The notes under the pieces were generated by a model. It saw only the letters and a program-made list of their open reading frames with translations. It was not told where the DNA came from and made no database searches. A stretch of DNA of 64,000 nt from Alitta virens (taxonomy: Eukaryota; Annelida; Polychaeta; Phyllodocida; Nereididae). Where the stretch lies: the NCBI GenBank assembly GCA_932294295.1, contig OW028575.1:15008058-15072057 (forward strand). The letters are read 5' to 3'. A program made the position numbers and the translations under genes. Below are positions 13,106 through 26,460 of the stretch, piece by piece (the first letter of the stretch is position 1; the number at the start of each line of letters is the position of its first letter).

Positions 13106-14770
13106 CTATTGCACCAGATATTGATCACTGGATAAATTACTGCTTTCAAATTTGCTGCTATTACATTTATATTCATGTATCACCCCATCCAGTGCCTAAT
13201 AACTGTTTTACAGTTACAGATATCTTGTTATTAATTAATATTATCTACAAAATGTATATAACTTTTTTTTCTCTCATGGCCCTAATGGGCTTCCGTACAT
13301 TTCAGACTTGGTCATAAAAGTTAATGAGTGCCTTGCTGTACATTAAGCTATCTGTGTATAATAGGCCTACTAGTCAGGGGGCCAGCCGCTCAAAATTGCA
13401 CAGATCCACACCTCCTCCAATTTGGTATCACCGAATTGGAAATTTTCTGAATTTTCTAAAACCAGTAATCGTTTTGTCATTTGAAAAATCGACAAAGGTA
13501 ATTTTGCTGGTGTAATGGTAATTATGATACTTGCCAATTGTTGGTACCATACCTAATCTGCATTGCTAACCTCTTCATACTTTTGCAGTAACATCTGGTT
13601 TTTGTCAAATTTGGTTGCTATGGTAACAGCTTTACAAATATTTTCATAAATTGTATTTATTTGCTTTGATATCTTGGTCTCTACAACTTCTACAAAACAG
13701 TCAAATGATAGGGAAACCATCTTAAAAAAGCATCACAGGAAAATAATTAATTTTTGTTTGTTGCTATGGAAACAACTTTTTAATTAGTCACATTTCTAGG
13801 GATGGCATCATAGATATGTAAACAAACATTTTGAAAGATATATTGTCCATATGAATTTAATATTTAACTTTTTGCATGTGAAAATTCACTAATTATAGAA
13901 ATATACTTTTTTAGTCTCTGGTTGCCATGGAAATGTGTCTCTTTCCCATATTTCCTTTTATATATATATATGGGAAAATTTAATTTCGATGAATGTAATC
14001 AGGTTAAACAGAAACATTAAAAAAGGATTCTAATTGGAAATCATAAGGTTTTGTGAGGGCTCAGATTCCATACCTACATTTACCGATGTAACCTCAGCAT
14101 AACAAAATCAGATGAGAGCAAACAATTCCTACATCATTCCTATCTTTCCATCTATATATACATGAACTGCTTATTGAAAACCTGTGTTTTTCTGGTCAAA
14201 GAGTTCATTTGTCAGAAGTACCTGATGCACATGCAGATGGAAGTCTGAGAAAGGGGGACAAAATCAACATTGATGAAAATTCTGGAATCAGATGTCACAA
14301 CAAAATCCTCATTATAACCTCCTGGGGGACTCCTCGTGCTACATTTTCTTCTGTGAGGCAACATAAAACACCTTTGGCTCTATGGCAGAAAAGCTTCTGC
14401 AGTAGAATGCCTAGTGCAAAAATAATGAAGCCAAAGTGTTAGATTTTGCTATTTTTGGATGTTAATGCTTCATAAACACTCACAACCTTCTTAATAACTG
14501 CAATTTTCGTATTAATACTATTGTAAGTTTCATTTTTTGACAATTTCTTTTGTCTGCTACAGGTTATTGCTCTAATATGAATCTATTGTATTTTTAGAAT
14601 AACATAATTCAACAATCATTTAATATCCCACTTCTGAAAGCAGCAAATTCATTATATCATTGTTCTAATTGGCCTATAACACCAGTAAACTGGTGGCTCA
14701 GTCTTTTAATTTGATTTGGATAAATGAATGTTTAGTTTATTGGCTGGGCAGAGGATTTCAGAAAATTTAT
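13106..14770. other. non-coding host DNA with three X-box-like palindromes
   Basis: GTTGCTATGGTAAC near 13614, GTTGCTATGGAAAC near 13751 and GTTGCCATGGAAAT near 13920 resemble the RFX X-box consensus. They may also be a diverged tandem repeat with a spacing of 140-170 bp. No gene was recognised. The open frame at 14209-14442 has no domain that I know. Confidence 0.4.
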
Positions 14771-15146
14771 AATTGGGCATAACGCTCGGGACACCATTTT
14801 CTATTTTTCTTGGCCTCTCATTACCCTTGAAACACAAGGAAATTCGACAATAGTCTGGAATGATATGAAGAACATATAACACCATGATTTTATGCTATTA
14901 TCTTTTTTCTAATAGATCAATAAATTTGTAAAAATCTGAGTAATGAATAGAGCATAACGCTCGGGACAAAATAAGCTTTGATCGAATTCATAGACACCAG
15001 TAGCACAGAGAAAAAGCTAAATTAAAATTGGACCTTCAGATATTTTCACATATATTATTGCTATCTTTCAACAAAATTTCAGCAATCTATATGCTAGATT
15101 AGTTGCATAATTTCTTTAATTAAATACGGAATTTTTGTATGTTTAG
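14771..15146. other. non-coding host DNA with a short direct repeat
   Basis: The phrase GCATAACGCTCGGGACA occurs at about 14778 and again at about 14953. Nothing else is recognised. Confidence 0.45.
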
Positions 15147-15301
15147 TACATGGACAAATGTGCCACGTGCGTTTTCCATGCGTTTGGATAAACGCATGGA
15201 AAACGCATGTTTTTCGCCTGATTATATTTAGGCGAAAACCATGTGTTTTCCATGCGTTTATCTTTCTCATGGAAAATGCACGTAGCAAATTTGGCCATGT
15301 A
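15147..15301. mobile_element. palindromic MITE, copy A
   Basis: About 155 bp that folds almost completely on itself. It starts TACATGGACAAATG and ends with the inverted match CATTTGGCCATGTA, with one mismatch in each. The interior carries repeated CGCATGGAAAACGCATG on one arm and its complement on the other. A second member of the family lies at 58373-58505. The TA ends suggest a TA-targeting family such as Tc1/mariner, but this is inference. Confidence 0.7.
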
Positions 15302-16289
15302 TGAGAGTCACTTTTGTGAGATGAACAGTGAACAGGCAGAACAAAGAATAAATACATAATTCTTTTTGTTTGGAAAACTAGACCTAACTTGATAGCATTA
15401 CAAACCTGATTGTTTTCTTAAACTGGTAAAACTCATGTAAATTACTGAATGAGGTCATTAAACTTGTAATAAAATGTTCCAGCAGTAGGGATGGTAAATA
15501 ATTATTAAAAGATTAAAATTATGCAATTTACTTGCATGTTTTGACATTTCATTTTTGCTATGAAACGTAATTATGTTACAAGCAGGTGATCTTGAATCCA
15601 TCCATCTAAACACAGAATAAATAGGTTGACACTGCGTGTCGTCACCTCACAGCCAAGCAACCTAATTATGTACATGTTTTGCTCGTTTACTCATCTAAAG
15701 TAAATGAATCAATTTCTATTTTAGGTCTAACAATGAAATTACAGAATAATTAGATGTTCATGTGCTGAGTTTATGAAAATAAATTTTCTACAAGCAGGCA
15801 ATTCAAAAAAATTCCCTAACTATTAAAATATGAATTCATTCTCTTGTGTTTTTAAGAGAAGATATCTTAAGTCCATACTCAGCCTATCGGCTACATAGTT
15901 TAATCATTTTGTTTAACTAGGTAAACCAGCAAAGGAATGTCCATAATTAGGTCGCTGGGCAGTGAGAATGCAATTACAATTTTAGTCAAGTATGTAAGCA
16001 ATGACTCAGCCCACTGTTCCATGCACTGGATACATACTTTAACAACATTCTAATGCACATTTTGGCAAGGTAGACAAAAGGGTCAGGAAAGTCGACATGC
16101 CATAACAAAGCAGACCTGATCAATAACCGGTCTCTTTCTCCTTCTATATGAAACACCTTTTGTTGACAACAAACATTTACACATTTGTAGGTACTTCTAC
16201 ATAAATTTAAGCTTGTGAAGTCATTGTTGCATTATCAATCCTCCAAATTATCATGACTGTCATATTAGTTTAGTAAAGCATGTGTATAT
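15302..16289. other. non-coding host DNA
   Basis: AT-rich, with no recognisable coding exon or repeat unit. An AT dinucleotide and T run lies near 16286-16302. Confidence 0.45.
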
Positions 16290-16945
16290 ATATATTTTTT
16301 TTATTAACACAGAGGAAATAGTCTATACGTTCTTGTATGTTTTGTAATTTAAGCCGTTTAACAAGCTCGATACCTCTGGTATTGATAATATCAAAACAAC
16401 CAGTAATACTTTTAGCTGCCCTATTTTGAGTCTATGAATAGTATTAACATTTGAATTCGAATAAGTATAAGCCTAATCAAAAAGTGCTACTATATAAGTC
16501 TTATAAGTGAGTTAAAAGTATATTCCTAGGTACATATGCCTCAAACGGCCCAACCATGAAAGCTTTTTTGGAATATTTTTAACAACTTCGTGTACATGTT
16601 TATCAAATTTTAGACTAGCATCAACATGTATTCTAAGATATTTAGATACAGATACACTCTGAACAGATTCATCATTGAGTTCTAATTGAACATATTAACA
16701 TACCAACTGTTTTGTTTACATTAAGAACGAGAAAATTTGCTGAATACCATGAGGCAGCATCTTTAAGACATTAGTTTAAGTTGCTTGAGATTTCAGGTAC
16801 ATTTTTATCATCGCAGTATATAATGGTATCATCTGTGCACTCGTCCATTTTTGATAAAGCTAGGAAAATCATTCACAAATAATGTAAACAGCAGAAGACC
16901 TAACTTAGATCCCTGCGGTACGCCTTTAGTAAAATCCATTGGATC
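16290..16945 (-). pseudogene. decayed non-LTR retrotransposon reverse transcriptase fragment
   Basis: On the minus strand, 16924-16907 encodes GVPQGS, the conserved reverse-transcriptase motif. It is followed by a recognisable LFTLFVNDF-type segment before a stop at the position expected just before the YADD box. Further downstream the minus strand continues with RT-like fragments in shifting frames. Stops and frameshifts show that the copy is dead. Lineage is not resolved beyond the LINE class (CR1/Jockey-like order). Confidence 0.7.
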
Positions 16946-17590
16946 AGACAAATTATTATTATCATTATTGTGTAGATGGTGATAAATGATTGGTAATTTT
17001 CAAACTATAGTGACAAAGTGATGTTATTGCTAGATACGATTGTGCTAGAAAATAAATTCAATTAGCCATATACAACACATTTGATAAGTTATACAGCTAT
17101 ATTTCTACCTCCCTTTATTCGATTTGTAGTATATTTTTGTGATTTGCTTAAACCCGCCTTTCTGTCTGGTATAACGGGTAGTCAATACTAATCTATTGAC
17201 CGAATTTGCATCAAAGATCAAAGATCAAGATCAAAGGTGAGAGGCAATCATGTAATGTGAGCGAACGTGTGGTGTCATATTCCTGTCTAATTGGACCTTT
17301 CTTCTACGGGCTGACAGGTTATGTCATGTTTGAACTTTTCCTTCTCTTGTTATGTAATTTGAAAACCCTACTGTACTGATTTATGAACCCCACATTGACC
17401 GGGTGGTCAAGCTTTGATTGGCATTGATTCGATATAGCCACTTAATGTAATTTTAGATGGAGAGAGAACTGAAGTTAGTGTATAGTATTACCTTCAAAAC
17501 TGACTCGAGTCATGTAAACAAAAATAGAGCAAAAATCGACTCAGGTGTAGGCCTATACTCTACACTAAAGTAAAAACTGGTTTCTTTTTG
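16946..17590. other. non-coding host DNA
   Basis: No gene or repeat recognised beyond a short AAGATCAAAG duplication near 17214-17232. Confidence 0.4.
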
Positions 17591-17597
17591 GTTTCGG

Positions 17598-17835
17598 TGT
17601 AGTTTTGAAGTGAAAGACCCTGGGTTTGATCCCCAGCTTGGACACCCTTCATGAGCTACATCTCAGCTGGATGTTGATCGCATGAGAGGTCAACCTGGCA
17701 GTGCATGCTTTTGACTGGTAGTCTATGTTGAGGCAAGTATAAGACCCCACCCATGAAGTAAATTTGAAATGTTACTTGGTGTGGACTCCAAGCCTTTATT
17801 GCCTCTGCCTCTCGCGCTTTCTAATAAATAGCATT
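17598..17835 (+). mobile_element. SINE, copy 1
   Basis: The B-box-like GGGTTTGATCC at about 17611 is followed by a body (TTCATGAGCTACATC, GATCGCATGAGA, GAGGCAAGTA, AAGACCCCACCCATG, CTCCAAGCCTT) that recurs in the same order at 63416-63690. The shared body, tRNA-like head and AATAAA-rich tail support one SINE family. The head of this copy is partly lost. Confidence 0.75.
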
Positions 17836-20520
17836 ACATTGAGATTATTCAATAAAAATCTAATATATATATACATCATACAAATTAATAAATAGAAATT
17901 TCAACAACACAAAGCTTTTAAAGATATGCTGCAACCAACATGGTCAGTGAGACGCTCATTTCAGTCAAAAAAAAACAACAACAAAAACTTATGATCTAAC
18001 ACCATATGTTCAAAATATATCAGGGATATATTGTATATTTCATTGTATGGTATATAAATAACTGCAAAAAAAAACTAAGTTTACCACCTTAATGGACTTT
18101 ATATGATCCATACACCATATAGCTGCTTGAAATTCATCATCATAACAGATTTGTTTTTCAACGAAATAATGCGGAAGCAATGTTACCCTGAATCGAGGTG
18201 ACTTTTGAACTTCGAATAATAAAATGAAATTAGGAATATCTCGTACATAGCTAACCAGTAAGTGTTACCATCGACCGTCCATATGAACAGGCAAAATATA
18301 TGGGAAGTATGAGGTGTATGAGGATGCCCCTATACTGTTTACATGCATGGCGTTCTGACTATAATGATGTTAGGGCAGAGAGATGTATCAGGGAAGGCAG
18401 GCAGTGGAGCAGCAGCACTTGTGGGAGTGCACTTTACACTGAGAGTGCTTTGAAGAGTTGAGGGGCGTGTGTTTTGGTTGCTGTCAGTTCCCTGCAGCTG
18501 AGCATCTACATCTGTGCTTCTACTGTAAAGCTCATGTAGCTGCCACCAACCTCGTTTTGCCGTGAGTCCCCCACATGTTCAAGTAAGTAGCAGAAAAATG
18601 GCAACCACATGAAGTCACGAGCAGTGCCAATCACTTAGCTACTGGGGCTTCACTGCCCCTTCAGGCACCTAGAGGTCAATTGGCCAGGGCGCTGACAATT
18701 ACCAATGTTCAGTAGCCACGAGGGATTACGTGGAGTAATAGGAGGTTGGGGCTACAGTTATTTAGTAAAGACGTTATCGATGTAATGCCCCACTTATGGA
18801 TCATACTGTTTTAAAGATTATATGGTGACTGGCACAGCATGGGTGGCTACCAGCTAAATGGCTTCTCCTTTGACACCAACAGGGCAGCAAAAGGCTCAAT
18901 ATTGAGGTAATATGGAGGTATAAAAGAGCTCATGTGAATATTTCTATATAGGTCTGGTATACGGACAGCTTTGTGTGCATATACAATATCATAAATATGT
19001 AGGTTTTCACAAAATTGTATGGCAGCCAATTCAAGCTGCTGTTATGGCAAACAGATTAATTTCCATAAAAATATTGATTTATTTTGAATTGTTCAGTTGG
19101 CCTTCAACTGATAATTGACACTGAACTTTAAGAAATTTAAACCAGGTCTTTTCAGAGGGGGTATTTGTGTGTGTATATTTCAAAAAGAGAGAAAAACTAG
19201 GCAGAAAAGCAACCGTACCTTTCAGGCAGAAGAGCAGATGGTAATAAGCCGACAGCAGTGCGATGTGGTTTTTCATCTTTGCAAACTGGTGTTCCGTCCA
19301 GCAGGCATCATGGAATGAACATCATTTCTCAGGTAGACATCCTTGTTAGTGACTCCAGCGTCAGAGAGCCCTATGGCTGCACGTGCAAGTTGCCGTCACA
19401 ACATCTAATAGGGGGCGTGGCCAGCAGCTGCTATAGGCCAAGGGGTGTTGGGGGGGGGGGAGTATTGGGCCAATATTCATGGTGCGCTGCTGATCTGGAG
19501 CAGTGTGAAGAGACAAGGAGGTAATCCCACTGATTGTCTTGCCTTCTATTCTGTCGGTTGTGCTCAGTATGGGACATCAGGCTAACTGTCATATATGTTC
19601 TGATAAGTGCACCATACATGGATAAATGTAGTAACACCTGGACTTCAACCTAGGCCAAAATATGGACAAAAATGTATGTGAAAATGAACTGAAAACTGAG
19701 CCAATGGTGATGGTTTCTCTGCCCAAAAGCAGATTAACAATCCTTTACTGTATTTGGGGAGGATCACCAGGAAACTAGATTGTAAATGAATACAGGACTA
19801 CTACTGGCTTAGGCTATATCTGTGCCAATGGAGTCCTTGATTCACACGACGTCCTCTGGAGTTTAGTTTCTATGAAATAGGCTGTAACCAATTGGCAATT
19901 TGTAATGGGTTCAATCCTCAAAATCATACAGTGGTATTCTGTTTTAAGACAACCTCGCCACCAAAATTTGGCTTCATAATTATTATGTGAGACTATGGCA
20001 GTCTAATTTATTGTAAAAAATAACTTCTCTGACAAACAGCCTGCTCAGACAAGTTCCTATATATGAATGTTATTCAATGCCTGTAGTTCAAGAATTCCCA
20101 AGGTTTCCCCAGTGTTCTCATTCCCTCCACATCCGATATATATCAGACAATCAAGTTTCTTCACGTTGGTTAAACAGATGATAAAGGAGCATCAATAGAG
20201 TGGAAATGATTGCCTGGCGTGGTGGTCTGCCTTTGGCGGAGATAGGAAACTCCCAAAGACTGGCTCATGGTGTGAATGAAGAAGTTGCTTCAAGGGAGAG
20301 ATAGAGATAGATATGAGCAAACAAAAGTAGAAACAAAGAACGGAGTGGGACGGAAAGTTTTCTATTATATTCTATTCTGTTATATTCTATTCTATTGAAT
20401 GATTATTTTCTTCGTTTTGATTCATGGTAAAATAATTTAAGATACGGGTGACGCAGATAAAATATGATATGCCTAGTCATACATAGAAACAGACTGAGAG
20501 AAACAGGCAGACAGACTGAC
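17836..20520. other. non-coding host DNA
   Basis: No supported exon. The block at 18360-18760 is less AT-rich than its surroundings and has G/C-rich words, but no frame stays open with splice sites. A G run lies at 19449-19460. Open frames near 18847-19637 overlap on both strands and look fortuitous. Confidence 0.4.
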
Positions 20521-20730
20521 AGCCGTCATCAGACGGAAAGATAGATAGATAGATAGACAGACAGATAGACAAATAGACAGATAGACAGATAGACAGATAG
20601 ATATATAGATATACAGATATATAGAAAGATATACATTATACAGATATATAGGTAGATAGATAGGCAGATAGATAGATATATAGGCAGATAGCTAGATAGA
20701 TATATATATAGATAGATAGATATATAAATG

Positions 20731-20763
<33 letters not shown>

Positions 20764-20765
20764 TA
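20521..20765. repeat. GATA tetranucleotide microsatellite
   Basis: Nearly continuous GATA/GACA/TATA units on the plus strand. The 90-codon frame on the minus strand (Tyr-Leu-Ser-Ile repeats) is its translation. Confidence 0.95.
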
Positions 20766-21690
20766 ATTGTAAAAATAACCAAAAAAGCCATATAAAATCA
20801 CGAATTGGGCAAGAAATTGTATCTGTAGGAAGCTGGGATCTTTAGAGTCGTCTTCTCACCTTTAGTCATTGTTCAGGGCAGAGTAAGGTGTTGCAGATGA
20901 AAGCAAGAAAGCGAAGATTGATGCTTTTTGGATGTTTTTTTCTGTAGCTCCATCTCAAGTTCCTTTAAAAAAAATTTGATACGTACATCACAACTAATAG
21001 ACTTACGATAGGCATCAAAGAGGGCGTCTACAAGAAAATGTGTAGCACGAGATCAGTTTAGTGAGGCAGGCCTATTAGTTAAATAAGGACATTGAGTCTG
21101 TGAAGTCATTTTCCAAAAACGGCAAGTTTGGCCGATGGTGGTCAAAAACAAGGATATTGTGACAATCTTGTCACAACATTGTATAATACTTCAGATAAAC
21201 CCAATATTGTGATTTAACTGATGATACCTCAACTATTAGTATTTTGTGATAAAAAATACAATTTCTCAGTGGCACCTTTTAACAGCACCGATGAACAATA
21301 GAAATCAGTGCATTAGGCTTCACTATTTCAAAGATTATATGCCTCAAAAACGTATAAGTTAGTACAGGGTGTGGCCAAAAAACTTGCAGCAGCAGCTACT
21401 GCTACCTTTTTTGTTATTATCTCAATTAACAGTAATCACATGCGGCTGCAACCAAACTCACAAAAGTAATAATAGTCCTTAATTATCTTAATGAATAGAT
21501 TTCTTGTTTCCTCAAGAATGATGGATAATATGGATCTGCATATAGCACATGCACACTTATCACACTTTTGGGTCATTTTCGCCTAGGCCCTTGCAATACA
21601 AGCATTATGTCACTGATCATAAAGATGTGTTACAGGTACCTGTCTTAGCCTTTGCCCCTGCAAATAGGCAAGTAGATTCATGTTTAGTAA
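20766..21690. other. non-coding host DNA
   Basis: No gene recognised. The sequence leads into the reverse transcriptase fragment that follows. Confidence 0.4.
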
Positions 21691-21694
21691 GAAG

Positions 21695-23215
21695 GGAGAG
21701 CATTATATGAAGTTCTCAATAATTCTCTGCCTAGTGGCTTAGAACAGTTGCAAAACAGGATTAATGCTAACATAATCAATGTGAAGCCCTGTCTCTTTAC
21801 TGTTGAGCACATAAACAAGGCAATGCAGAAGCTGAAAAAGCAGAAAGGTGATGGTGATAAGGGATTAATTTCTGATTTGGTGATTCGATCTTCTACGCAA
21901 TGGAAAGCACTTCTAGCAAAACTTATCACAGCTATGTTCACCCATGGCTATTATCCAAGAGAACTGTGTATATCCACTATATCATCCCTTCCGAAAGACC
22001 CATTGGGAAATTTATGTGATGGAGACAATTACAGGGGTATTTTCCTTGCCTCACCAATAAACAAAGTCATTGACTGGATAATTTTACAAGAATACAGTGC
22101 AGTTTTCTGTACTAGTGACCTTCAATTTGCATTCAAACAAAACAGTTCAACTGCAATGTGTAGCATGGTGCTGAAGGAAGTAACATCGTACTACTCAGAG
22201 AAAGGAGGCACACCATTCTGTACTCTCTTGGATGCATCTAAAGCCTTTGATAGGCTTCGTTTTGATAGACTTTTTGAGATTTTAGAACAGAGAGGCCTGC
22301 ACCCACTTGCAATGCACTTGTTATTATGCCTGTATCAGAATCAAACAACACGAACTGGTTGGCTATCGGAATACTCTGAATACTTTAATACTTCCAATGG
22401 AATAAAGCAAGGGGGCGTGGCCAGTCCAGTGTTGTTCACTCTTTATATGGATGTGTTAATCCAAAGATTGGAAGCCCAGAAAGTGGGATGCTATGTAGGA
22501 CATGAATATTTTGGCATATTATGCTATGCAGATGATGTCACTTTGATTGCTCCAACTGCTAACTGCCCTACAAAAGATGGTTTTGACTTGTGAGGAATTT
22601 GGCAGAGACTGTGATGTACTATACAACCCCAACAAGTTTGTATGCATTCAGCTAGGTGGGTCACAAATTTCTCCACATCCTGATGTTAAACTCAATGGAC
22701 AGAGCCTAAAATGGAGTGATTCTGTCAAGCATTTAGGGAACATGATAAATGCTCACAATAATGATAGAGATGACATCAAACGAAAAAAGGGTGACTTTAT
22801 TGCCAGAACTAACAGTATTCTGCAAATTTTAGATCAGCTAGTGGACAGGCAAACATGAAACTCTTTAAAAGCAAATGCTGTGTGTTCTATGGATCCCAAA
22901 CATGGAGTCTCAACAGTAAATGGGTTAATGAACTTGAAGTCTGTTGGAGGAAAGCTGTGCGACGGCTGCTAGACTGACCAAACACAACAAGATCAGTGTT
23001 GTTGCCACATTTGTTAATGTGTGTCAATCTAAAGGTGCAACTAAGTCACCAGTTTCTAAAGCTGATGAAAACTGTGTCTGCAAGCAGCAACAGAAAGACC
23101 AAATGGATCACTATGAATAGATCAAAAACAGGCACTGTACAACAAAACATAGAGTATCTGTTACAAACATGGAATATCACCGGTGAAAAGATCATTTATG
23201 GTTAAGCAAGATTGA
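21695..23215 (+). pseudogene. frameshifted non-LTR retrotransposon (LINE) reverse transcriptase
   Basis: The first open stretch, to 22593, carries the reverse-transcriptase palm order: a K-x-GDGD region, the NYRGI box, the LDASKAFD box (22230-22253), the GIKQGGVASP box and the catalytic CYADDVTL box (about 22521-22544). After a frameshift near 22555-22565 the thumb region continues in another frame to 22858. A second shift leads to a typical LINE C-terminal YGSQTW...WRKAVRRLL segment at about 22896-22975, which ends in a stop. There is no endonuclease domain upstream, so the copy is 5' truncated. It probably belongs to the Jockey/CR1 group; the family cannot be settled by eye. Confidence 0.85.
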
Positions 23216-23965
23216 AAACTGATCTCTCACTACAATCTGAGCATCAGAAGAGCACTGCAGCAATCATAGACTTTTTAGATAGTAAAGATGATGATATAGG
23301 CAATATAGATTTTATTTTAACATATCTTTGTACTTATTAATTTTACTATTATATTATAATTAAATTCTTATTTACATGTATTATATATTGAAATTTCAAT
23401 TATGTACTCTGTACCTGGTGTGTACGAAATAAAATAATATATATATATTGAAACCTTTGAGAAAGAGAGTGTCATTTTGAGTTCAGGCTGTCTCTGCCTG
23501 GGACCCTTGAACTTCAGGATCCCTGGAAACTGAATTGACCTACTTTTAAGAGATTGCTACGCAAGTACAACATATTGCTGACCGAACAAATTAGTGCTTT
23601 GTTCGCCGCTCCAGATTGCTTTCCAAAGAGCGTATAATATCCTGAGTGCGGCGGATTTGTATTCCTTGTACAAGTTTGAGCAAGTTTGAATGTAGGACCA
23701 TACGTCAAAAGTGGCTGGGTTAATTGTGCGAGACATTTGGTGAGTTGCTCTAAATGAGAATCTGTACACACTCGCGCTGCTCACCCAGTAATTAAAGTCA
23801 ATATAGATGGCGTGGGCAGTGGAATTGTACACAGGAGTTCAGGTCAATTTTCTGTCTTTTCTGACCATTCAAATGGTCCCTCTGGAATGCCATTATATTT
23901 CTCTGTTTTAACCTTATGACCTTGCTAGATCAAAACTGGAACCATCTTTCTTATCGTCTTATACC

Positions 23966-24047
<82 letters not shown>

Positions 24048-24745
24048 CATGTATAGAAAATACTGAAGGAGGATTCTGTGCAAATATTTTATTTTCTGTG
24101 GCTTCATATATGTAGTAACTGAGAAATCTCTTATTTGTAAACTTTTCTGCAAACAGAGACACCATGAAAGCAGACAGAATTCTGACTTCACTGATATGTA
24201 TTACTCAGAACAAGCCCTGCAGCATGAACCCTCTCCACAATTCAGATACTGATGTTGTCTGACATTATAAGATCAAACAAATCACATTGATCAATTGCTT
24301 ATACCCCGGACTAAGTGTGGCATAACTTAAAAAAGACCTCAAAAACATTTCTGTGAAGTAAGTTTTTTATATTTGTAATTTCGGCTGCTTTACTGTGATC
24401 ATCATAAATGGCCATAAGGACGACAAGAAAGCACAAAATTATCATTGGAAAGATAGGAGTCTTGGAAGTTAATTGATACAGTTGGAGTTTGACTTATTGG
24501 CAACATTTATGTCCATTTGGTGATGCTTCGAGCTTTTTATGATAAAATATGACAGAGAACAAGTGAACATTTATTATCTAACTATAATTCAAGGATTTCC
24601 AATTGTACAGTCATAACTTTAAGTAATGGTAGCAATATGACGTTTATATTATTTTTGAATGAACCTCCAGAAACTATGATTTCTTCAAAGTACAAGCTTT
24701 CTGAGGTGAGGTGTTCAATGTGGATTGTAAATCATCCTCAGGGCC
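23216..24745. other. non-coding host DNA with AT microsatellite
   Basis: A TA dinucleotide run spans about 23969-24048 and produces Tyr-Ile open frames on the minus strand. Overlapping minus-strand frames at 23514-23832 have no recognisable domain. No gene is supported. Confidence 0.6.
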
Positions 24746-24764
24746 CTCGTACCATGCAGCTATA

Positions 24765-26460
24765 TAGTAGGTCCAGAAGGGAAGTCCAGCCTCATCCGGC
24801 TGGAAGTTCATATCGATTTCTCCCTGCTATTGGACTGGCTCATCGGGGGAAACATGACATACAATTTGTATTGTTTTTTCAATATTCAGAAGAAATTAGC
24901 AAGTCTACCTTCATTTTGTACATGGCTGTTTTTTGTTTTTTTACAGTCAATGCATATTTAAATCAAGAAGTTACTTTGCTACACTTAAAGAAAATTTCAG
25001 TCTGTCTTACAACTTGCTTTAATTACTGCAATTACCAGCCACCTGTCACTTGTGCACATTTTATGTGACTTATGTGTTACATTTGTCATTTTTTCTATGT
25101 ACGTCAACATAAAACCCTTCATACACTGTTTGAAACATGGTCAACTCAGGTTACTTGATGGATGAATGGCATTTTCCATGTTGGCCTGCCCACATGCACC
25201 ATGTTTGTGGCCATTAAAACGACACCCAGGGCACTGGGATGACAGTGTGGGGGTGTGTCATATGCTGACTCTGCAACAAGGGCCCCCATGATTGGCACTT
25301 CAGAGTGGCGTTAACAGTTTTACATTTAGAAGGAAGCTGAGTAAATGATGCCAAATTAATCCAGGCATTGGAAATATACTCCATGTTGCCTGGAGGAGAA
25401 ATGGCATAAATGAAACATATGCAAGTTCTATTGCGTAATGAGGGCTTGTTTATCTATTAGGTCTGTTTACTTTTACAGCTTAAACTCTAGTGGGCTCGTA
25501 GGATTAACTGGAGTATGAGACAGAAACATTTTATAGTCATTTGTAAATCCAGACAGGCTGAGAAATACTACCGACCAAACTCTATATTATATTGTGGATG
25601 ACTAAACACATTTAGCTAAGAGACCTAGGCTCAAATATTTGAGTTATTCTCACAAAGAGACCACCCAGACCAAATATATAGTTATTACTACCACGTGGAC
25701 AGGCGTTTTGCAGGAGTGTAGTATAAAAATATCAGATGGCTCTCACTAGGCTGCTGAAAGTCAATGGGCAAACCACACGAAGAACAAACAGCTCTGTTTA
25801 CTCTGGTGGAAATACACATTGAAAGAATCTGAAGAGATCTGGGTGAATGAAGCAAAGCTACATCTGTGAAAACCTCAGAGTAAAATTTCTGTCATTTTTC
25901 AGAAAAGCTGTTTGTAGCGATGGTAGGGATTCATGCAAATGCAAGTTAGTTTCAAGGTCAAAGGTTTTTTATCTGACAAGGACAAAGAATTTCAACAATG
26001 AAAACAAAATTAAATAGGCGGAAATGAGACTAGAGGGAGGTTGGCATTGTGCAGACAGAATACGATTTGAAGCATCGATTGCCGCTCAAAACACACAGGG
26101 TCATCCGCCACATCCGCAATGAGGGTCATATCTCAAATTGAATTAAGCGAATTGAAAATATTTGAGATTTCTGCAGAATGCTCCAAATGTGAAGCACAAT
26201 ATTTGGACTATTTCCACAATGTGTTTTCATACTGGGTCCTGGGATTCCCACTGCAGTGTTCACCGTAGGGACATCGAATGAGTCAGTGCACACCGGCCCA
26301 CTCACAACCAACACAGCTACAGCACTTGCCACTTGGGATATGAGGCAAGCTTTCCATTTGCAAAATCAAATCATAGGAGCAATACTCAAGGCTCCATGGA
26401 TGTGGTCTTTCTTTGAAGAGAAATGAAAATACGAATTCGAGAGGAACTCCATTGTGTTCA
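24765..26460 (-). pseudogene. partial duplicate of the host gene exon and adjoining intron
   Basis: On the minus strand about 24780-24865 matches the coding exon at 56986-57179 closely. It encodes the same DEPVQ, QGEI and MNFQPDE words, but a stop (TAG) replaces the Glu codon between DEPVQ and QGEI, and the reading continues into unrelated sequence. Further on, 26280-26370 matches 58110-58200, an intron segment of the same host gene, in the same order and orientation. The duplicate is well diverged, so it predates the Polinton insertion. Confidence 0.75.

Noticed and set aside
20529..20801. Minus-strand Tyr-Leu-Ser-Ile repeat protein
   Set aside because: Translation of a GATA microsatellite.
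23925..24191. Tyr-Ile repeat frames
   Set aside because: Translation of a TA dinucleotide microsatellite.
24637..25068. 143-codon plus-strand open frame
   Set aside because: It runs antisense over the duplicated pseudo-exon, then through low-complexity sequence. No domain and no splice evidence.
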